Shown piece after piece: positions 59,134-64,000 of a stretch of DNA of 64,000 nucleotides. Position numbers and translations under genes: made by a program. Source of the DNA: JAHEFU01 sp020440645 (lineage in GTDB: Bacteria > 4484-113 > JAFGCY01). The notes beneath the pieces are model-generated. The model was not told the DNA's origin and ran no database searches. It was given only the letters and a program-made list of their open reading frames with translations. Within the stretch, counting starts at the first letter, position 1. Every line of letters begins with the position of its first letter. The stretch is taken from NCBI GenBank assembly GCA_020440645.1, contig JAGRNR010000011.1:1-64000 (forward strand), written 5' to 3'.

Positions 59134-59448
59134 TCAGTTGTTCTGGTCGATGTTGCCCTGCATCATCAGCAGGCGCGGGAAGTCCCGCTCGAAGTCCATG
59201 AAGAGGTAGTACCAGCGCAGGATTTCGTCCGTCTCGTCCGGATTGCGGTCGCGATGCAGGTCGCGTACCATTTCGCGAATCACCTGGTCCGGCTTCTTCT
59301 GGGCCACGCGCCCCATGAAATCGTCCGTGAGGAAGATCGGGCGGGTACTTGTCATGGCCTTGACGAGTAGTTCCTCCGGCATTTTCGCGGAGAATTCAAA
59401 CTCATCCTCAAAGCTCAGGAAAACGGTGTGCAAGTTGCTATCACCCAC
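59134..59448 (-). CDS. hypothetical acidic protein beside the globins
   Basis: 104 aa from a GTG at 59448, with AATAAT six bases upstream (predicted leaderless). It is mostly helical and acidic, with Phe/Trp-rich stretches (DEILRWYYLFMDFERDF). No signal or membrane span, and no family recognised. The frame continues to 59496 without a better start. It lies downstream of the globin array on the same strand, with a gap of 100 bases, so a functional link is only suggested by position. Confidence 0.6.
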   Translation of the reverse strand: MGDSNLHTVFLSFEDEFEFSAKMPEELLVKAMTSTRPIFLTDDFMGRVAQKKPDQVIREMVRDLHRDRNPDETDEILRWYYLFMDFERDFPRLLMMQGNIDQNN

Positions 59449-59548
59449 TCCATGATTATTACACCAGTCAGGCCTATCCTCAAGCGGATTTACCAACCAG
59501 TCGGATAATCAGACCAATGCAACTATTAATGTGTTCCCGGAAGTTTGG

Positions 59549-59965
59549 TCAGTTGCTAACTTCGGCTGCAGCGCTGGTCATGGTATTGGCCAGCAGGCCA
59601 TAGCACTCCGTCCAGGCGGCAGCAAGCTCAGGGGTCCATTCATCTCCGAGGGCCTGCTCGAGCGTCCAGAGCAGGGAGGCTCCGACCTTGCCGTAGTCTT
59701 CGTCAGAAACACCATACTGCACGTGGCGCTGGCCGAGCTTCTGCACCGCAGGTACGATGTCCTCAAGGCGGGTCAGGCCGATCACAGCCATGTTGATCAT
59801 GTTGAAGAGCAGCTTGTGCTGGTTCTGCATGTCATCCGGGAAGAGTCCACGCAGCTCGGGATAGGTCTCGAACATGCGATTGTAGAAGATCTCAGTTGCC
59901 TTTGAGCCAAGGGGTGTGACCTTGGCCCAGCTGTCCTGAACCATCTTTATCTGCTCAGCATTCAT
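59549..59965 (-). CDS. single-domain globin 1
   Basis: 138 aa, full length. The helices follow the flavohaemoglobin-type globin pattern: IKMVQDSWAKVTPLG, FYNRMFETYPELRGLFP (Phe42 at CD1), MQNQHKLL (E helix with Gln/His) and the proximal His81 in GQRHVQYGV. It lacks a reductase domain. It may bind O2 or NO. GGAG is present before the ATG. First and best-preserved member of a three-gene array; its GC content is close to that of the chromosome. Confidence 0.93.
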   Translation of the reverse strand: MNAEQIKMVQDSWAKVTPLGSKATEIFYNRMFETYPELRGLFPDDMQNQHKLLFNMINMAVIGLTRLEDIVPAVQKLGQRHVQYGVSDEDYGKVGASLLWTLEQALGDEWTPELAAAWTECYGLLANTMTSAAAEVSN

Positions 59966-60061
59966 GGCGTTCTCCGCTCCTGTGATTCAAGAATTTTATC
60001 CTGAGGACCCTTACAGTGTAGTTTTAGTTGATACAAATCTCAATTGAATTCTGTAATCGGT

Positions 60062-60466
60062 TCAGCTGCCCGCAGTCAGCATTCCTAACGACATGCCCTT
60101 GAAAACCTCGCGCCAGGCTGATTCTAGTTCTCCAGTCCATTCATCTGCCAGTGCATCTTTCATGGAAGCCATCAGGCAGTGCAGGAAGAATGAATAATGA
60201 ACTGAACTCAGACCGAAATCTCTGTGCCTGTCACCAAGCCTGGACATCATCCTGACAAACACCTCTTCTGAGGGCAGGCATGAAACTGCGGAGTTAATCA
60301 TCTTGAACAGCAGTTTTTCCTGCAGCACCATACTGTCGGGAAACAGCTGCTCAACCTCAGGATGCTCTTCAAACAGCAAATTGTAGAATTCGCGGGTGAA
60401 TTTCACACCAAGTGGGGTTACATGTGCCCAACTGTCCTGAACCAGCTTGATTTGACGATCGTCCAT
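60062..60466 (-). CDS. single-domain globin 2
   Basis: 134 aa. Aligns to globin 1 without gaps over the core: IKLVQDSWAHVTPLG, FYNLLFEEHPEVEQLFP, proximal His81 in GDRHRDFGL. The ATG at 60466 was chosen because GGAG lies nine bases upstream; an ATG at 60481 is also in frame. GC is noticeably lower than in globin 1. It lies 96 bases upstream of globin 1 with its own likely promoter (TAGAAT near 60485). Confidence 0.9.
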   Translation of the reverse strand: MDDRQIKLVQDSWAHVTPLGVKFTREFYNLLFEEHPEVEQLFPDSMVLQEKLLFKMINSAVSCLPSEEVFVRMMSRLGDRHRDFGLSSVHYSFFLHCLMASMKDALADEWTGELESAWREVFKGMSLGMLTAGS

Positions 60467-60548
60467 GCTCTTACTCTCCATTCTAGACAATGCAGCATTG
60501 GATTTTTCACAATGCCCGTGCAAAGATCCATCCACCAGCACTTAGACT

Positions 60549-60977
60549 TCAATCCCTGTTGCAAAAAAGCGTCCCAATTGTTTCTTGCACAAGCATCGTT
60601 TCCGTCATCCCTGCACACATCCAAGACCAGGCATCGGAATGCCTGTCAGACCAACCCTTTCCCACGACGGCCTGAAGCATTGCCATCAAAGCTTCCCCGT
60701 GGAATGGATAATCCTCAGGATTGACGCCATAAGCGCAATGCCTGACTCCGAGGGAGCCGAACTGCTGCCCCATATCGTCAATGAATTCATCACTCCTGAC
60801 TGCACTGTCAATCATCAGAATCAAGCGCTTGCGCTGTAATTCGATATCGTTGCCAATGAATTGCCTGAGATCCTGACGAACCAGTTAAAGCTTTGCATGG
60901 AGCGTTATTCCAGCCCGTTCCTGCTGATCCAGTACTTGTTCCCAACTTTCCTGGATTGGCTGGATGAAATGAAGCAT
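60549..60977 (-). pseudogene. third globin, broken by one in-frame TAA
   Basis: From the ATG at 60977 (GGAG six bases upstream) the frame encodes LHFIQPIQESWEQVLDQQ, meets TAA 31 codons in, and continues unbroken as VRQDLRQFIGNDIELQRK through RHCAYGV to the stop at 60549. Placed against globin 1, the whole protein aligns from the W of ESW/DSW through the E helix with no gap. The TAA falls where globin 1 has Phe32. The proximal His is kept; the CD1 Phe appears as Ile. So a single nonsense change (or a sequencing error) interrupts an otherwise intact gene. Confidence 0.8.
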
Positions 60978-61094
60978 CATTCACTCCACACAAACTCAGA
61001 ATACCGTTTCTTTTCAGGATACAAGCATGGAATCCAGTCTCATTTTTACTGATAACAGCATATCCATTGCGCTGCCATTTAGGCAGGACTGCAC

Positions 61095-61100
61095 TAGAAT
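61095..61100 (+). promoter_or_regulatory. -10 box, predicted leaderless promoter of the mutase gene
   Basis: TAGAAT seven bases before the GTG at 61108. No Shine-Dalgarno lies in the gap, and the longer in-frame start at 61027 has no support. Confidence 0.5.
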
Positions 61101-61107
61101 ATGCCCC

Positions 61108-62799
<1,692 letters not shown>

Positions 62800-62805
62800 C
62801 AGGAT

Positions 62806-64000
62806 TCAGCCAATCGTGGCTGCCTGAGTGCCGTGCACCAGCCTGGCAAGTCGTTCACTGCCGACCGGGTCTTCCGCCTGCAGTGGCACGATGGCAAAGC
62901 GACCACCACTGAGCTGTGCGACCCTTTCAATTTCCGCCAGTTCAGCCGCGGCACGCCGGCGCAGCAGGGAAGACTGCGTATCCGCTGCCGCCAGGCTGCG
63001 GTTGACAATCCAGGCTGCCGGCTCGATCCCGGCGCGGCGCAGGTCCGCCTGCAATGCCTCAGCTTCCAGCACCGGCGTGGTCTCAGCCAGTGTGACAATC
63101 AGGATCCTCGTACGCCCAGGATCCTGCAGTTGCATCATCGGGGTGGTGACCTGCATGCCGGAGCCGCCCATCTGGCGGGTCACTTCGCGGTGATAGGCCC
63201 CGGTGGCATCCAGCAGCAGCAGCGTGTGCCCTGTCGGCGCAGTGTCCATAACGACGAAGCTGCGGCCGGCCTCACGGATCACACGCGCGAAGGCCTGGAA
63301 CACTGCCACTTCCTCGGTGCAGGGGGAGCGCAGGTCCTCCTCCAGCATGGCCAGCGCATCGCTGTCCAGCCCCTTTCCCTTCGTTGCCAGCACCCGCTGG
63401 CGGTAGTTTTCCGTCTCCGCATGTGGGTCGATCCGGCTCATCTTCATGTTGCCGGGAAGCTGGGTAACCGTTTCCTCGATGTGTGCAGCGGGATCCGTTG
63501 TCGTCAGGTGTACCGGCAGGCCGCGGATGGCCAGTTCCACCGCGATCGCCGCCGCCATTGTGGTCTTGCCGACGCCACCCTTGCCCATCAGCATCACGAG
63601 GCCGTGCCCGGCGGCTGCGATCTCTTCCACAAGGCTTTGGATTCCCGGCAACTCAGGCGTCTCCTGAGCAACTGCACCGGCATGTATTTGATTGATCGCA
63701 GCTGAGGCAGCAAGCAGGGAGCGCAGATTGCCAGCCCCCAGCATGTTGGCAGCCTTCAGTTCCACCTGGTCGAGCTGCAGGCCTTCCAGTCCCGGGGGCA
63801 GGGCAGCGAGTGCGGCCTGTTCGCGCTGGCGGATCTTCGCCGCCAGTCCATCGACCAGCGCTTCCTGCTCCGGCATCAGACCGTTGACAACGAGGTGCTG
63901 ACCGCTGATGCCGGTCTCATGCAGTTCATGCCGGGTGCGGGCCACTTCCCGCAGCGAGGCATTGTCAGCGCGGGCCACCAGTACCAGCCTAGTCTGCTGT
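62806..64000 (-). CDS. arsA: ArsA arsenical pump-driving ATPase (5' end outside window)
   Basis: The frame is open to the window edge; about 398 codons are visible. The start of the visible part (RLVLVARADNASLREVARTRHEL) matches the end of the first ATPase domain of ArsA. The second domain is complete, with P-loop GKGGVGKTTMAAA, the DTAPTGHTLLLLDATG switch and TTDPAAHIEET. ArsA powers arsenite efflux through ArsB, or in related forms delivers membrane proteins. Two ATPase halves in one chain favour the arsenite role. ArsB and ArsR are not in view. Confidence 0.9.
   Translation of the reverse strand, partial: QQTRLVLVARADNASLREVARTRHELHETGISGQHLVVNGLMPEQEALVDGLAAKIRQREQAALAALPPGLEGLQLDQVELKAANMLGAGNLRSLLAASAAINQIHAGAVAQETPELPGIQSLVEEIAAAGHGLVMLMGKGGVGKTTMAAAIAVELAIRGLPVHLTTTDPAAHIEETVTQLPGNMKMSRIDPHAETENYRQRVLATKGKGLDSDALAMLEEDLRSPCTEEVAVFQAFARVIREAGRSFVVMDTAPTGHTLLLLDATGAYHREVTRQMGGSGMQVTTPMMQLQDPGRTRILIVTLAETTPVLEAEALQADLRRAGIEPAAWIVNRSLAAADTQSSLLRRRAAAELAEIERVAQLSGGRFAIVPLQAEDPVGSERLARLVHGTQAATIG

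Noticed and set aside
61027..61107. Longer start for the methylmalonyl-CoA mutase subunit
   Set aside because: The extension has no family similarity and no ribosome site, and the promoter -10 lies inside it.

Overview
The window is bacterial chromosome of roughly 60% GC, tightly packed and full of single-copy housekeeping genes (rpmH-rnpA-yidD-yidC-jag, rimP-nusA-ylxR-infB, valS, alr, dapF, trxA-like). Two LptF/LptG-type permeases, several lipoproteins and exported proteins, a YidC insertase and DAP-type peptidoglycan genes indicate a diderm Gram-negative. The valyl-tRNA synthetase is of the archaeal/rickettsial type, and tandem dockerin-like repeats occur in lipoproteins. I cannot assign a phylum from sequence alone; an uncultivated lineage is likely. 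No rRNA, tRNA, CRISPR array, IS element or prophage was recognised.

Layout. 1-6 kb: a PKD lipoprotein (cut by the window edge), a small lipoprotein, an HtrA/DegQ protease, an exported propeller-like protein and a GT4 glycosyltransferase. 6-14.9 kb: an SbcD/YhaO-like phosphoesterase with an SbcC/YhaN-like ATPase, a bifunctional NAD(P)HX repair enzyme, a BtrH/C39-like protein, alanine racemase and DapF. 14.9-20.8 kb: a two-domain AAA+ ATPase, a low-GC islet with a HicB-like protein, valS and a GNAT acetyltransferase. 20.8-37.3 kb: a carbohydrate-oriented block with two (alpha/alpha)6 glycoside hydrolases flanking two tandem paralogous ~940-aa lipoproteins (dockerin-like, FnIII, PKD, propeller), then a chemoreceptor and an exported GH2 enzyme. 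37.5-46.1 kb: a Gln-rich membrane protein interrupted by an in-frame TGA, a lytic transglycosylase, an ABC-2 exporter, a PseG-like transferase, a phytol/dolichol-kinase-like protein, thioredoxin and a phosphohexomutase. 46.1-54.3 kb: the rpmH-to-pspC operon with pspA divergent from it, an M48 peptidase and the two Lpt permeases. 54.5-59 kb: the rimP-nusA-ylxR-infB operon behind a leader terminator. 59.1-61 kb: three tandem globins, the third broken by one in-frame stop. 61.1-64 kb: methylmalonyl-CoA mutase large subunit, then a convergent ArsA ATPase cut by the window edge.

Across the window, many first genes have a -10 hexamer only 5-8 bases before their ATG/GTG, which predicts leaderless mRNAs; genes inside operons, or with longer leaders, use Shine-Dalgarno sites. 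Several -10 boxes share an extended TATA(A/C)TCAG form. The strongest anomalies are the nonsense-mutated third globin, the split Gln-rich gene, the attenuator-like hairpin before rimP, the tandem dockerin-like lipoproteins and the psp genes bracketing the yidC operon.
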